A stretch of DNA of 64,000 nt from Ampelocalamus luodianensis (taxonomy: Eukaryota > Streptophyta > Magnoliopsida > Poales > Poaceae): assembly GCA_036346255.1 (NCBI GenBank), contig CM070638.1, positions 35,898,394-35,962,393 of the forward strand. The letters run 5' to 3'. Positions 11,633-23,469 of this stretch are shown here, in pieces. The position numbers were made by a program, and so were the translations under genes. The notes under the pieces were generated by a model, which saw nothing but the letters and a program-made list of their open reading frames with translations, made no database searches and was not told the DNA's origin. How positions within the stretch are numbered: position 1 is the stretch's first letter; each line of letters begins with the position of its first letter.

Positions 11633-12640
11633 TGGTCTCTTTTGGTGGGTTTTAAGGTTGTCTGTGTCTCGGAAGAGCAGTTGCTGGAGGTGCCGGAGCC
11701 TCTGAGGGCCGAAGACCTACTACCTGATCTCTCTTTGCTAATGAGGTTCTTGTGCATTACTAACTGTTAAGTTTAGAGTGCAAATTTTTTTTGGTGCGGG
11801 GAGATTGTTTCTGATTCTGCCATGTGCAGATGTCCTGACATGTATTTCTAGATCGATCTCTGTTATGCTGACTGTCTGTCTTTCAGTTTTATATAATAAA
11901 AATGGGGCTGGGGCCATTTTGGCTCTATTGTTCTAAAAGAAATAATTTGTGTCTTCAGCACCATCAAATAGAAATCGATCTTATAAATTAAACATATTCA
12001 GTGGAAAATTCAGATTTTGTAGGTCAAGATTTTTGCACCACATATTCTCAGCAATCTGCATCTAAATATCCTATTGCACGGATGGTGTTGTGCCAAGTCA
12101 CGCTCTGCCCGAATGAACCAAAGTAGAGGATAAGGTTGCAAGAAACAACTATGATTTGATAATAACCTGTGTAAATATGCAGGCCACTTTCAGCGGCGCC
12201 AATGAAATTCACATAACATTGAAACTAAACTTGCTGTCATACTATTCAGAGCGGAAATTCATGTTTTCAAACTTTCATTAAGGTTTCCTTTTTTTAGGGA
12301 AACTGTAGGAAATGATCGTACTGTATATATATTACATTAATAATAAAATGAAGTACAAAAGGTATTTACAGAGAAAAAAGAAGATCGAGAAAGACTATGA
12401 AACCAATTCTCTATATGAGGTTTGTAGCTGTTGTTTGCCCTATGCTATGGATAACCATGGCAAACACTTTTTTGATAGTCCTTTCCCAATCTTGGAATAT
12501 TGGATCAATTCGCTAAAAACCTTTTTGTTTCTTGTGATCCAGAATGATGATCTCCAGATAGAAAGGTTGTTGAAGGCAATATTTAAGATCACATCCCAAA
12601 AATTCAAATTATTATATAAGTTATGTTCAAATCATCATTT
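11633..12640. other. Intergenic or ancient repeat, no gene recognised
   Basis: No domain, LTR or TIR is recognisable. A retroposon-like tail (TATATAATAAAAATGGGG at about 11890) hints at an old LINE remnant but is not enough to call one. An open frame at 12312-12644 has no recognisable family. Confidence 0.4.
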
Positions 12641-12960
12641 CTGAATTTCTGTGCATTTTCAAAAAATTTCTGCATTAAATAAAGGCTTTTCCTAAATTTC
12701 TGCTGCTGAAAATGAATTTTTGAAAAATAAGTAAAATTTAATCAGAACCTTTAAATTATTTATTTGAGTTCTAAATAATCTAAAGTGCCTCACAAAATTT
12801 TTCCAAATTTGTTTAATCAAGTTTGGTAAGTTTCTAATCTCAAATAGATTTTCTAGAATAAAATCAACTCGGAAATCAATTGAAATTCCAAAACCCTTCT
12901 CAGGTCAATTACTGTAGCCTTGGCCCTAAAGCTAACCTGTGGACCCAGGACCCACCTACT
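12641..12960 (+). repeat. Possible gypsy LTR fragment
   Basis: An AT-rich stretch with ATTATTTATTTGAGTTC..TTTCTAGAATAAAA is compositionally like the U3 parts at 9900-10100 and, reverse-complemented, 63760-64000. It leads into a GC-richer segment, as in those LTRs. The similarity is weak and no boundaries are seen. Confidence 0.3.
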
Positions 12961-13244
12961 AGGGTCGTCTTCCACCTCCCCTTTGCAGCTATAGTGCCGC
13001 ACGGCAAGAGCTTTGCTGATAAAGCCGCAACCCCCGTCGCTACCTCTCCACACACATCTCCGCACCGCCACTGACCTCACGCACGCCTACCCGAGCCATC
13101 ATGTCGTCTTCAGCGCCGACATGATGCTTCAGCATTCGTGCCCGCTTAATCAGTGTGTTGTCCTGTGAGAAACCGACAAGAAGAACACATTCATCCCGCC
13201 ATGTCAACAAATTCCTCTCTCCACCTGTCTCCATTTTTTCCACT

Positions 13245-13539
13245 CCCCCTTGTCAAATGCGCCGGCTACCACTCACGCAAGTACACCAGAACACCTGAGA
13301 CGAAGATGATCACACGAGACAAAAAGTTTTGGTGCTGCACAACTTTCCACAACTTTTTCTATTTTTTTTGTTACTTTTTATTCACCAAGAAAGAAGTAAC
13401 TGAAGACTGAGCACTTCATGCACCACAATCCCATGGCCCAGCAATTAGTGGCATCAATACACATGACTGCAGTCAGCCATGCAAACAAAAACGGAAATGT
13501 TACAAGAAAATAATAAACACAAAAATGCTCAGAAGATTA
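13245..13539 (-). repeat. 3' LTR part of a minus-strand copia
   Basis: On the minus strand it begins TGTTGAATAATCTTC at 13539, directly after a purine-rich tract (reverse complement of CACCCCCTATGC, about 13541-13552) and the copia RNase H remnant. This is the standard order pol, polypurine tract, LTR. The far end of the LTR is not resolved. Confidence 0.55.
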
Positions 13540-13540
13540 T

Positions 13541-14151
13541 TCAACAAGCACCCCCTATGCGCTTTCTTCATCTTGACGATGTCGATCCTTGTGCGTAGCT
13601 CCTGGAACTTGACGCAGCCCAACGCCTTTGTCAGAATGTCGGATAGCCACTCTTCGGCCTTGATGTACTCCACCTCAACTTTGTCGTCTTCAACACACTC
13701 TTGAAAAATGATATCGGGTGTCTATGTGCTTACTCTAGTTGTGGAACATCATATTTTTGCTGAGGGAGATCGTTGACTTGTTATCGACTTTGAGCATGAC
13801 ACTGCTTGCCTCTTCATTCTTCAAGTCAGTGAGTAAATGAGCGAGCCAGATACCTTAGCAGGCAACCGTTGTCGCCGCAATGTACTCGGCCTCGCAAGAG
13901 GACAACACCACAACCTTCTGCTTCTGAGATTGCCAACTGATGGGGTTGCGACCGAGGAAGAAGAGGACGTCCGTCGTGCTCTTGTGGTCATCGAAGTCGT
14001 CGGCTATGTCACTATCGCTACAGCTGACAAATCGTGGCTCCTTTAACTTCTTTGCGTAATGACGGCCATAGCTCCGTGTACCAGTAATGTACCGGAGTAT
14101 ATGCTTGACTGTCGAGCATCGCCTAGTATCGCACCCCGACCGTGGCAGCAC
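13541..14151 (-). pseudogene. Copia RNase H / pol 3' end, minus strand
   Basis: Between 14151 and 13855 the minus strand encodes VKHILRYITGT, SDSDIADD..DHKST and NPISWQSQKQKVVVLSSCEAEY, the RNase H region of copia pol. It continues toward 13550 in broken frames. Integrase and reverse transcriptase, which should precede it, are absent; GC-rich unrelated DNA sits there instead. Confidence 0.85.
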
Positions 14152-14545
14152 CGTGCGTCAGTTGTGCCATGCCACCGGCCACTGAAATGCGTGCCATGCA
14201 TGCGCTCCCATGCACAGCCCTGCTAGCCTAATGCCGGCGCTGGCTGCGCCACCCGTGCGCGCCTTGTAGGCCACCCGCGCTAACCGCGCTGCTCGTCGTG
14301 CCCTCCGTACTACGCCTGCGCTGCCCGTCGTGCCACTGACCACCGGCCTGATGCTGTGCCACGTGTTTGTGCAACTGCCGCACCTCATGCCTACATGTGC
14401 CTGTGCACCGTGCACCATGCCGTGCACACCGTGCGCCCACTGTGCGTGCCCCGGCTGCTCACACGTCGCCGCACGCTACTCGCTCCCGCGCCCGATGCGT
14501 GTCGCCCCGCGCCACCACACGCCACCGTCTCCCACGTCCAAGCGG
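14152..14545. other. GC-rich filler replacing copia integrase and RT
   Basis: About 390 bases, rich in CGTGCC/GCCGC words, lie between the GAG-pre-integrase part and the RNase H part of the minus-strand copia. No domain is seen on either strand; the overlapping open frames reflect base composition. It may be foreign DNA captured during repair or a mis-joined template switch. Confidence 0.6.
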
Positions 14546-15727
14546 CCTCACCATCCTATGAACCGTTGGTCACACACCTGTCGACCGCGTTGCGCTAGCT
14601 TCCGCAGCGCCTGGAAGTTCAGGTGCCTATACTGGCATGGCGTCACCACGCCTCGTCGCCGCACCGCGTGAACAAGCAGATCGGCTGCGCAATGCTGAGG
14701 GTGAGCACATATAGCCGGTTGCGAGTGCGGTTTACCCGAGCAAGTATGCGACGTTGCCGGTCGCGGATCGTGAGCATGCTGTCTTGGATGAGCGTCTGGT
14801 AGCCATTCTCGTCGAGCTGCCCGAGGCTCCCTATGTTGTGGCGCAGTTGTGGGATGTAGTACACCCATGTCAACGTACAGTGCTCTCCGTTCCGATAGGT
14901 GAACAGGACGGTGCCACACTCACGTATATCCACCACCGAGCCTTCGCCAAACTTGACAGAGCTGGTGATGCCCTCGTCCATCTCCGTGAAGCTTGCCTGG
15001 CACCCGGCCATGTGATTGCTAGCGTCGGTGTATAGGTTCCAAGCGCTGTCGTGGGCATCCTCCTCGCGCCCTAGATGCACTTGTGCATGCACATCGTTCA
15101 GCACCACATCAGTGCCCACGCCCCACGGCAGCGGTGAGCATGCACACCTAGGCCATGAGAAGTGCAGGCTCATCGTCGTCATCCTGCGTCAGGTTAACTT
15201 GCTCGGTGCACTTAGGCTTATGGCAGTCCCTAGAGTAATGCCCATAATTGTCGCAATTGTAGCACTGAACCTGCGATATGTTACGGCGCGCATTGGATAG
15301 GCCACCATCCTTGCCGTCGTGTCCGTCTTTGCCGCGCCCATGGCCATGCGGCTTGCCGTGATAACGGTTATCACCACCGGAGGAGCCGACGCCTTGCTTC
15401 CTCTTCTTGGTGCGTGCGAGCCACTCCTCTTCAGGGAGGAGCAAACGCCCACCGGAGCCGCCCAAGTCATTGCGCACGTAGCGCTACTCCACTGATCGAA
15501 GCCGGCCGGTGAGCTCTTCAATTGACAACGTGCTCAAGTTAAGCAATGTCTCGATCGAAATTGCCACCTGTGTATACCTGGGTGGCACAACACGAAGGAA
15601 TTTCTTTACTACTTTTTCATCTTCCAACGTGTCACCTAGGATCCAAAGATTGTTGATGAGTCCCGTGATCGTCATGGAGAAATCGTTCACCGATTCACCA
15701 TCCTTGGCTTCGGCGATATGCATGCAA
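14546..15727 (-). pseudogene. Copia gag-protease-GAG-pre-integrase remnant, minus strand
   Basis: Reading leftward from 15723, a gag C-terminal part (FSMTITGLINNL, VVPPRYTQVA) is followed by a CCHC zinc knuckle CYNCDNYGHYSRDCHK (about 15285-15235). Next are the protease segment (WNLYTDASNHMAGC, where the usual active-site DTGAS reads TDAS), VKFGEGSVVDI, and the GAG-pre-integrase end HLNFQALRKLAQRG near 14590. Frames are interrupted and the N-terminus of gag is cut at 15727 by gypsy LTR DNA. The element is dead. Confidence 0.85.
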
Positions 15728-16074
15728 GAGTTTTATTTTATTCTTTTGTAATGTATTCAGAGTTGTAATTTATATTGTGGTCTAATGTAAATAATTCTTG
15801 TAATTAAGTCAGAGTTTGTATTAATATTTCACTTATGCTTGTAATGGATTTTTGTAAATGATTATGAGATTATACCGATGATTTATTCTTACAGCAATAA
15901 TTTATATTGTAATTTCTGATGATAACTCTTGATAATATAATCGTGCATGAATGTGTTTGGCGATGTGTTCAATAATACTTTGAGCTTATATTTTGTTCTT
16001 GTTTAAAAGATTTTTTTACTGTTAAATACGCTTATCGACGTTTTGATTATTTTAATTTCTCGGGTTCTCACAGC
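15728..16074 (+). repeat. Gypsy LTR 3' fragment, plus orientation
   Basis: It is AT-rich and ends CTCGGGTTCTCACA, which is the ..CACA end of a plus-oriented LTR (compare GGGTCCTCACA, the end of the LTRs at 50247 and 59158 read on their own strand). The left border with the copia remnant is abrupt. Confidence 0.5.
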
Positions 16075-16475
16075 CGGCGAGAGATGGAAGACAACCTCTG
16101 GCAAGCGGGGCCCACACATCAGCAAGCGCGGGAGCAAGGGTGGCATGGGCTGGAGCTGAGCGCGAGGGAGTTTGGGCCGGCTCAGTTTCGGCCCAGAGGG
16201 TGAGAGGGAAAATTGAATTCGTTTTCAGATTTTTCACCACTGGCTAATTCTTTGGTGAATTTGTAATCCTATCAAATACATTTCAAATTTCATGAAAATT
16301 TTTGTGATAGTTTCTGACAACATCTAGTTTCATATGAAAAATTTTCAAGTTTTTATATTCTCTGTGATTTCCCCAAAAATTCTTACAATTTGCTGCTTGC
16401 ATAAAAATTTTAGTATTTGTTGTATACAAAATTTTCACTTTGTCTTCCCAAAAAATTGAAATTTTTGGGATGTTA
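16075..16475 (-). repeat. Gypsy LTR 5' fragment, minus orientation
   Basis: On the minus strand it starts TGTAACATCCCAAAAATTTC, a typical plant gypsy LTR start. It abuts the previous fragment head-to-head (LTR end against LTR start in opposite orientations), so a simple single insertion does not explain the pair. The right side interrupts copia pol at 16475/16476. Confidence 0.55.
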
Positions 16476-18034
16476 CAAGAAGAACCAAGAACTTTGGCAG
16501 AGACAAAAAAGCACTTCTGTTGGAGAAAGGCGATGGAAGAAGAGTTGGCGTCCATTAGGGAAAATGAAACATGGGAGCTGACCAATCTACCGGCAGGGAA
16601 GAAACCAATCGGCCTGAAGTGGGTTTATAAGGTAAAGAAGAATCCGGAGGGAGCCATTCTCAAGCACAAAGCTCATTTGGTAGCGAAAGGGTATGTGCAG
16701 CGACAGAGGTGGATTTTGAGGAGGTTTTTGCACCAGTTGCGTGACTTGAGATTGTGAGATTGCTAGTGGCACTCGCTACGCAAGAATCCTGGCAAGTACA
16801 TCATATGGATGTCAAGTTAGCATTCCTCGACAGCGAACTTCAAGGGGAGGTTTATGTGTCTCAACCACCCGGCTTTGAGCAAGATGAGCAAGCCCACAAC
16901 GTCTTGAAGCTAAGGAAAGAGCTAATGGACTGCGTCAAGCTCCCCGTGCATGGAACTCAAAACTGGATGAGAGTCTTACCTCCCTCAGTTTTGTGAGAAG
17001 CACATATGAGCATGCCATTTACAAGAGGGGAGCTGGTGATGTAGTGTTGCTAGTTGGGGTCTATGTGGATGATCTTATCATCACTGGGAGCAATGATAGA
17101 GAGATCGCGATGTTCAAGAAGCAAATGAAAGAATTGTTCAGTATGACTGATCTAGGACTACTGTCCTATTACTTGGGTATTGGGGTCATTCAAACATCGC
17201 ATAGCATCACACTGAACCAATCGAGCTACACTGAAAAATTGCTTGAGATGACAAGTATGCTGGAATGCAACTCATGCCAATTACCCATAGAACTGAGGCT
17301 CAAGCTCATCAAAGAAAGCAACTGACCTCCAGTTGATCCAACCTACTATAGGAGTATTGTTGGGAGCCTCAGGTATCTGGTGAATACAAGACCCGATCTG
17401 ACATTCTCTGTTGGTATGGTGAGTTAGTTTATGCAGGAACCAACCACCAAACATATGACAGCGGTGAAGCAAATTCTCAGGTATATTCGTGGTACCTTGG
17501 ATCTTGGATGCCACTACAAGAGAAAGGATCAAGAAAGAACCACTTTGGTTGGATATAGTGATAGTGATGTTGCCGGAGATATTGTTGATCGCAAGAGCAC
17601 AACTTGAACTGTGTTTTATATGGGCTCAAACTTGATCACATGGAATTCTCAGAAGTGGATGGTGGTAGCCTTATCATCATGCGAAGCCGAGTACATTGAT
17701 GTCACAACAGCGGTGTGTCAAGGCATCTGGATCAGTCGTTTACTTGGAGAGCTAAAGGGAGAACACCGAGTCAAGTGACGATCAAAGTGGACAACAAATC
17801 AGCCATTGCACTTTGCAAGAATCCAGTTTATCACAAGAGAAGCAAACACAATGACACGAGCTATCATTTCATACGAGAGCGCGTGGAGGAAGGAAAGATA
17901 ACAGTGGAGTATGTCAAGACTGTTGATCAACTAGCGGACATTCTCACGAAGCCGCTGGTGGACGTCAAGTTCTAGGAGATGCGCCAAAGTATCAGAGTTC
18001 AAGCGGTGGAAAAATGCCAACGACATTAAGGGGG
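16476..18034 (+). pseudogene. Copia pol remnant (reverse transcriptase and RNase H), plus strand
   Basis: From 16500 the translation shows WRKAMEEELASIRENETWEL, PIGLKWVYKVKKN, VHHMDVKLAFL, then YVDDLIITGSN (the RT active-site YVDD, about 17062). RNase H follows with GYSDSDVAGD and VVALSSCEAEYI, ending near 17975. Several stops and frameshifts occur (for example TGA at 16756 and TAG at 17426). Gag, protease and integrase are missing on the left. AAGGGGG at about 18028-18034 is the polypurine tract before the LTR. Confidence 0.9.
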
Positions 18035-18041
18035 TGAATTT

Positions 18042-18223
18042 TGATGTAATCTCATTAATCTTTATCGTTTTCACGTTAAATGTGTTGCTTAGTGAGTCTA
18101 GTTTGTAAAAAGCGTGTCACATAATCTTGTGAATGTTCTGCATGTAGTGCATGTAGACATGTTGGAGCCGTGGCGAAATAACCGGATCAGGAGATAGTGG
18201 CCTGAACCCATATAGATTGTATT
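18042..18223 (+). repeat. Left half of the plus-strand copia 3' LTR
   Basis: It starts TGATGTAATCTCATTAATC just after the polypurine tract. It is interrupted at 18223 by another copia; the other half is 25504-25668, ending GGGCCAACA. The rejoined LTR would be about 347 bp plus the duplicated GTATT. It may start a few bases earlier (TGAATTTTG). Confidence 0.75.
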
Positions 18224-18497
18224 TGTTGAGGAACCGTCGCTAGCGAGTCCAGTCCAAGCGATTACCTCGTAGACAAACTCAGAATCGTAAGAACAATGCA
18301 TGAATCACAAGAACAAAAATAAGAGATTGAACACAGAGATGTAGGAGGACTTCTTGCTTCTCTTTATTCCTTCATCAAGCGATCAATCATTTATAGTGAA
18401 TAGCACCCCCTATTTACAGACTACGACCCTGCTAGGGTTTGATATGAGGAGCCTACCTTGGACTAGAACTCCCGGTCCTAGGCCTGGTTTATTAACA
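18224..18497 (-). repeat. 3' LTR of the minus-strand copia
   Basis: Ends are TGTTGAGG and TTAACA. It is followed by CTCCCCCTTGGG, the reverse complement of a polypurine tract (about 18498-18509), identifying this as the 3' LTR. Differences from 25227-25498 are scattered substitutions, for example GTCGCTAGC versus GTCACTGGC. Confidence 0.95.
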
Positions 18498-18509
18498 CTC
18501 CCCCTTGGG

Positions 18510-19338
18510 CACTCATCCTTCATATACATGCTTTGTCAAAACTCCATAAAAACCCAGTGGGAAAAATTTAGAGAAAGGGTACATGAAACACATTCTACTG
18601 TGCTGCACAAATTGCCTCATTAAAAACCTTAACCGAGAAACTTCAGGAAAACTCGTCAAGGGAAAAAGAGTACACTCCATCCAATTTCATTTAATCTCCT
18701 GGATTTATTCTTTGGGTACTCGATCTTCATGATCAAGCTTTAATAATGAGTTCGTGAAGATTCTCCCCCTGAATTCTGTACTTCTCTAAGTCTCATCATT
18801 CCAATTCACGTATGCATATTTCAAAGCTAGATGCTGGAAGCGACTTAGTGAATAAATCTACAAGATTCTCACATGACTTAGTATGCAGTACTTTGATTTC
18901 GTTCATCTTTTGCAATTCATGAGCATAGAAGAACTTGGGGTTGATATGTTTTTGTGAGAGGATTCTTCACAAAACCCATCTGCACTTGTACAACACAAGC
19001 TGCTTTATCTTCATAGATAATAGTGGAGGTTTGTGCGGTATTCAATCCACATGACTGCTGGCTGTGGTGAATCATATGAAGCCAAGCACATTCTCGTGAG
19101 GCCTCGTACAGTGCTATTATTTTCGAGTGGTTTGTCTAAGTCGGTACAAGACTCTGCTTAGACGATTTTCATGGAATTGCGGTTCCACCACATAGGAATA
19201 CATAGCCTGTTTGTTATTTGGCTGTATGCGGGTCCTTCAAGTACCCGTTATCTGCATTAGCATTCATAGTTAAGTCTTGGTTCTTTCTGTAGAACAGACC
19301 AAGTTCTTTGCTTCCTTGGAGGTATCGGAAGATATCTT
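18510..19338 (-). pseudogene. Copia RNase H and 3' tail, decayed
   Basis: This segment lies between the RT part and the 3' LTR. The tail contains the CTGCACAAATTGCCTCATTAAAAACC type of sequence that I associate with the 3' non-coding part of grass copia elements. RNase H is expected here, but only broken pieces are readable. No intact frame. Confidence 0.6.
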
Positions 19339-20400
19339 TTATTTCCTGCCAATGCCTTTGGTAGGTTCTGCACTATACCTTGCTAGTAGGTTCTCGACAA
19401 ATACAATGTCCGTTTTAGTACAGTTTGCTAAATACATTAGTGCTTCTATTGCACCTAAGTGTGGTAATTCCGGTCCCAGGACTTCCTCCCCCTCTTCTTT
19501 AGGTTTGTATGAGTCTTTGTCTTGCTGCAAAGATCTCCCGACCATTGGTACTTTCAAAGGGTATGCTTTTTCAAAGTCAAACCTTTCTAGCACCTTCTGA
19601 GTGTAGGTTGACTGATGTACTAATATTCCTTTAGGGACATGCTTAAGCTGCAAGCCTAAGCAATATTTAGTTTTACCCAAATCTTTCATTTCGAACTCTG
19701 ACTTCAGGTAAGAGCTTACTTTCTTAATATCCTTCAAGGTTCCGATGATATTCAGATCATCTTCATACACTACGATTATACAAAATCCATCCTGGGATCA
19801 TCGTATAAATACACAGGGCTTATTCTCATTGTTCGTGTAGCCTTTCTTACATAGAAAGTTGCTACAAGCGATTATACCACATTCTGCCTAATTGCTTAAC
19901 TTTGTACAGTGACTTTCTGAGTTTCACACTTTATATATTTCTATTTGCTCTATTTTGGTTCGGGACAGGGATACATTCAGGTATCTTCATATAAATATTC
20001 GAATCCAATATTTCATAAATGTATGTTGGTACCCCATCAATCAATTTCACTTCTAACTTCAAGTTCACTGCCATTGAGATAAATGTCTAAAGGGAGTTCC
20101 GCCCATGACCGGGGAATAGGTTTCTTCATAATCATCTCCTGGATGTTCAGTGAAAACTTATGCAACGAGCCTTGCTTCTTTTCATTTCTCTTTCGAACAA
20201 ATACCCACTTATGCCCTATGGGGTGCACAAGGAGAGGCGTGCGGCTTACAGGCCCAAACGCCTTTCTTTTATTCGGAGAGAATAATTCAGTTTCTATTGC
20301 CTTCTTCCAATCTGATCTTTTCTTTCATTCAGCGAGCGATGCAGGCTCTGGATCAAGATTGATGATTGTGGCAAGTTTCTTTGCAAAGTAAATGTCGACA
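19339..20400 (-). pseudogene. Copia reverse transcriptase remnant, minus strand
   Basis: The minus strand from 19770 reads YEDDLNIIG (the active site YVDD has become YEDD), EMKDLGKTKYCLGLQL and STYTQKVLERF, the second half of copia RT. The N-terminal RT block (IGHKWVF) is at about 20220-20200 in another frame. The catalytic Asp pair is retained, but stops and frameshifts separate the blocks. The longest open stretch is 143 codons (19770-19339). Confidence 0.85.
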
Positions 20401-20904
20401 TTGGCTGTTTTTCATATTCAAAGATTCTCCCGAGATCATAAATTTTATAGCTATTTCTTCAAGAGGCGATTCTTCGAATGCTTCTACTTGCTCACCGCTA
20501 CTTCCAATTGCGGGGCAAGTCCCTTTAGTTTTTTAGCTCCGATGTGTGCGCACATATCCATGCTGATGTCTCTCTTCATGGGAATGTTCAATTCTGGTAT
20601 ACCTTTTCTGAAGGTTCCATACCGATCACAGGTCTCAACTGGCTCCCCTTCTAGTTCTGGAGCACTTCGATGATCGGCTGTGTCAAGTCTTTCTTATCCT
20701 TTTTCAACAGGCGTCCCCGGTTACTTGGAATTCGAGGGGGTCGGAGTTCTCGTCCTTTTATTCTGAGGCCTCTGGACGGGATTAGGGATATCTTCATTGG
20801 TATTTCAACCCTCTCCGGTGCATTGCATACAGGCAAATGCTACTTGGTCATGCTCTTCAAATCACTAAAGTGGTCTGGCAGTTGATTCGTTAATATTTGC
20901 AAAT

Positions 20905-21075
20905 CAATTATCTTCTAGACTTCAATTGTCTTCTAGATTTCAATTATCTTCTATACTTCTTTATTTGCTTTACTAGTGCACGAGTCATATGCATATATTT
21001 CAATTATCTTTTGGATTTCAATTGTCTTAGGACTTCTCTTGTCTTCTAGACTTCAATTGTCTTCTGGACTTCCTG
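20905..21075 (-). repeat. Degenerate short repeats, TTCAATTGTCTTCTAGA-type
   Basis: About eight imperfect copies of a 15-19 base word (CTTCAATTGTCTTCTAGA and variants) fall where the integrase-RT linker of the copia polyprotein should be. In the coding strand they would read as charged Glu/Lys/Ile-rich repeats. They probably expanded by slippage. Confidence 0.6.
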
Positions 21076-22400
21076 TGGCTTGCCACGTTATTTCCCGACA
21101 TTTTCATCAAGGGTTAATTTCCTCCCCCTAATGGCGGGAAATTTATCTCATCTAATATACTATCAGCGAATCAGACCTTATGCAAATGTCCAGTCATAGG
21201 GTCTAAACACTTGATCATGGATGCTGTCACACAACCAACGTATATTTCAGACTTTCAGAGAAGACCCATTGCTGTTCGCTGCGGTGGTGGTATAGGTATA
21301 AAACCTTGCAACCAAACCTACGAAGATGAGAAGTTTTCGGTACTGACCTTTACGCTAGTTGCATAGGTGTATGGATGTTACAGGCCGATGGTCTAAAATT
21401 GATGAGAGCTACTGCGAGCAGGACTACGTGTCTCCAACATGTAGTTGATAAATTACAATTCTTCAAAGTTCTGCTAGTTCATTGTGGGTGTGGACATGCG
21501 GTACAGAATGCTCAACTTTTAATTCTCATTTTCATGCAATAATTATCAAATGCCTTCGAAGTAAGTTCTCCAGCGTTGTCCATTCAGGTGGACTTCTCAT
21601 GATGATCAGAGAAAAAATTTCTAATTTTAATTATCTGCGAGATTTAGCTATGCAAAAGCGTGATTTCTTATAGATAATAAACATATGTGCGACCATTCCG
21701 AGGAAGCATCGACGAGCACCATAAAATACCTAAAATGACCCTTACAGGGGCTGCATAGGAGCGTAAATGTCTCCCTAGATACGGTCTAGGAATGCAGGGA
21801 CTTCATCCTTCGCTTTCAGAGCAAAAGGTCTAGTAATTAATTTTTCGGTGGCACATGCGGGGCACACAAAATCTTCCAGATTTGGAAAATTCTTTACATT
21901 CATATTATGTCCCTATAAATTGTTAATTATATCTCTCATCATCTTAAAACCTAGGCGGTATAATCTATCATGCCAGAGATAGAAAAGTTTAGAGCTTCTA
22001 AATTCGATTTCCAGGGCAGTATAGGCTGTAGGTGCGTTAATATTAGTGTAGTATAGCCAGTTTCATATGAAGGAAGGCATTCTAATGCCATTGTTCTACT
22101 TTCTTCACGCTTTTCAATGACCAGGTATTGTTTACCATACTCTTCTTCAGTCTCTACGTGGGAACCGTTAGCGCGAATATCCTTGAGAGTTCTAGTCGAT
22201 TCTGGGTACAACAAGTCTTCTTCAATGACCAATGTTGTGCCCATTGGGAGTATAATTATGGCCCTTCCTGAGCCTATTATACAAGTATCACTGCCTGCGA
22301 CTGTCGTAAGATTACCAGCATTTTTGCTGATCGACTGAAATTTTTTTTGTTTCTCTCAGGATGGTATTTGTTATGCCGCTATCTGCTAAGCACACTTTCT
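21076..22400 (-). pseudogene. Copia protease and integrase remnant, minus strand
   Basis: Reading from 22400, CLADSGITNTIL holds the aspartic-protease triad region (D-S-G). It is followed by the GAG-pre-integrase part ending at 21951 (a 97-codon open stretch, 22244-21951). Integrase pieces follow: CPACATEKLITRPF near 21840 and GDIYAPMQP near 21750. Many stops intervene. Order and content are those of Ty1/copia pol. Confidence 0.75.
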
Positions 22401-22810
22401 CCATAGGGCGCCACACGCGTTCTAATATAATGTACTTTATTAATATGTAGCAGAAAGAAAGCAACACATAAATAAAATACTTTAGATATCAGAACGTAAT
22501 TTGCTATTATAAAGACGGGAAAATAAGTCTTGCAGGACTCATAATAAGAATTTAATGCTTTGCTCTTCTAGAGCTTGCAACCATTATTCAATAATTCAAA
22601 ATTCCGCTTCAATTACAAACTGCAAGTTTCTATAAAAGATCCGAGTGCAATGCGTGCACTAGATCGAATCGGCAAAGTATTCGGGAACTTCTACCTCAAT
22701 CTGCTCCATAGCGATCTTCTCCTCTTGGGCAACTACGGTTGCGGTCGCTGCGATGTCCAAAGGAGGGATGATGGGGGCTGCTATTGGGCTGTCCACATTC
22801 ATAGGTGCAA

Positions 22811-23280
22811 CTAATGGATGTGAATCCTCTGTGCCTGCAATGGCGAGGTGTGCCTCATGCTATCATTTGCCCTTTTTCTTAGACTGGAAAGCATCAATAA
22901 TGTGTGACCCACGATTTTACCCTTCTTGCCCCTCTTCTTCGTGAGAGGCTTTATCACCTTGTAGCTACTAGCATGGGCTTCATGGCCAACATTGCTACTA
23001 GGTGTCTCTAAGATGTAGTTCTTTCTTAGAACATCATCTTGAGCTTCCGCAACATGTATGATGTCAATTAATTCGGCATATTGCTTGTAGCCGTCTTGAC
23101 TATAGCTGCGTGCGGATTGCACCGCATTTGGGTGAAAGGTAGAGAGTCATCTCAATCTTCTACTCATCCATGATTACATTACCACAGAATTGAAGACTTG
23201 TACAAATTCTGGCCATGCTGGGTCAGTTCTTTGAATTCCTGATTCGTGATGCCAGTCATCTTCATATTCATGCAAAATTC
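22811..23280 (-). pseudogene. Copia gag remnant, minus strand
   Basis: The minus strand near 23265 reads MTGITNQEFKEL. The 103-codon open stretch 23122-22811 includes YAELIDIIHVAEAQDD and a Lys/Gly-rich part (KKRGKKGK) where the zinc-knuckle region should be; I do not see the CCHC knuckle. The two blocks are in different frames. Confidence 0.65.
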
Positions 23281-23469
23281 ATAAGATTACTGCTAGTAAT
23301 ATACATAAAATGGTTGCAAAATTCTCATAATACTCTTCGAACTCCAGGTTCGTGTTCCTGTATTTTTCTATGAATTTTTCATGATTTACTGCTATTTTCA
23401 ATGATTAAAAGCAATATAAACAATCACAGATAATCAAAACAGTAAATATAATAAATAAATTACACAGAA

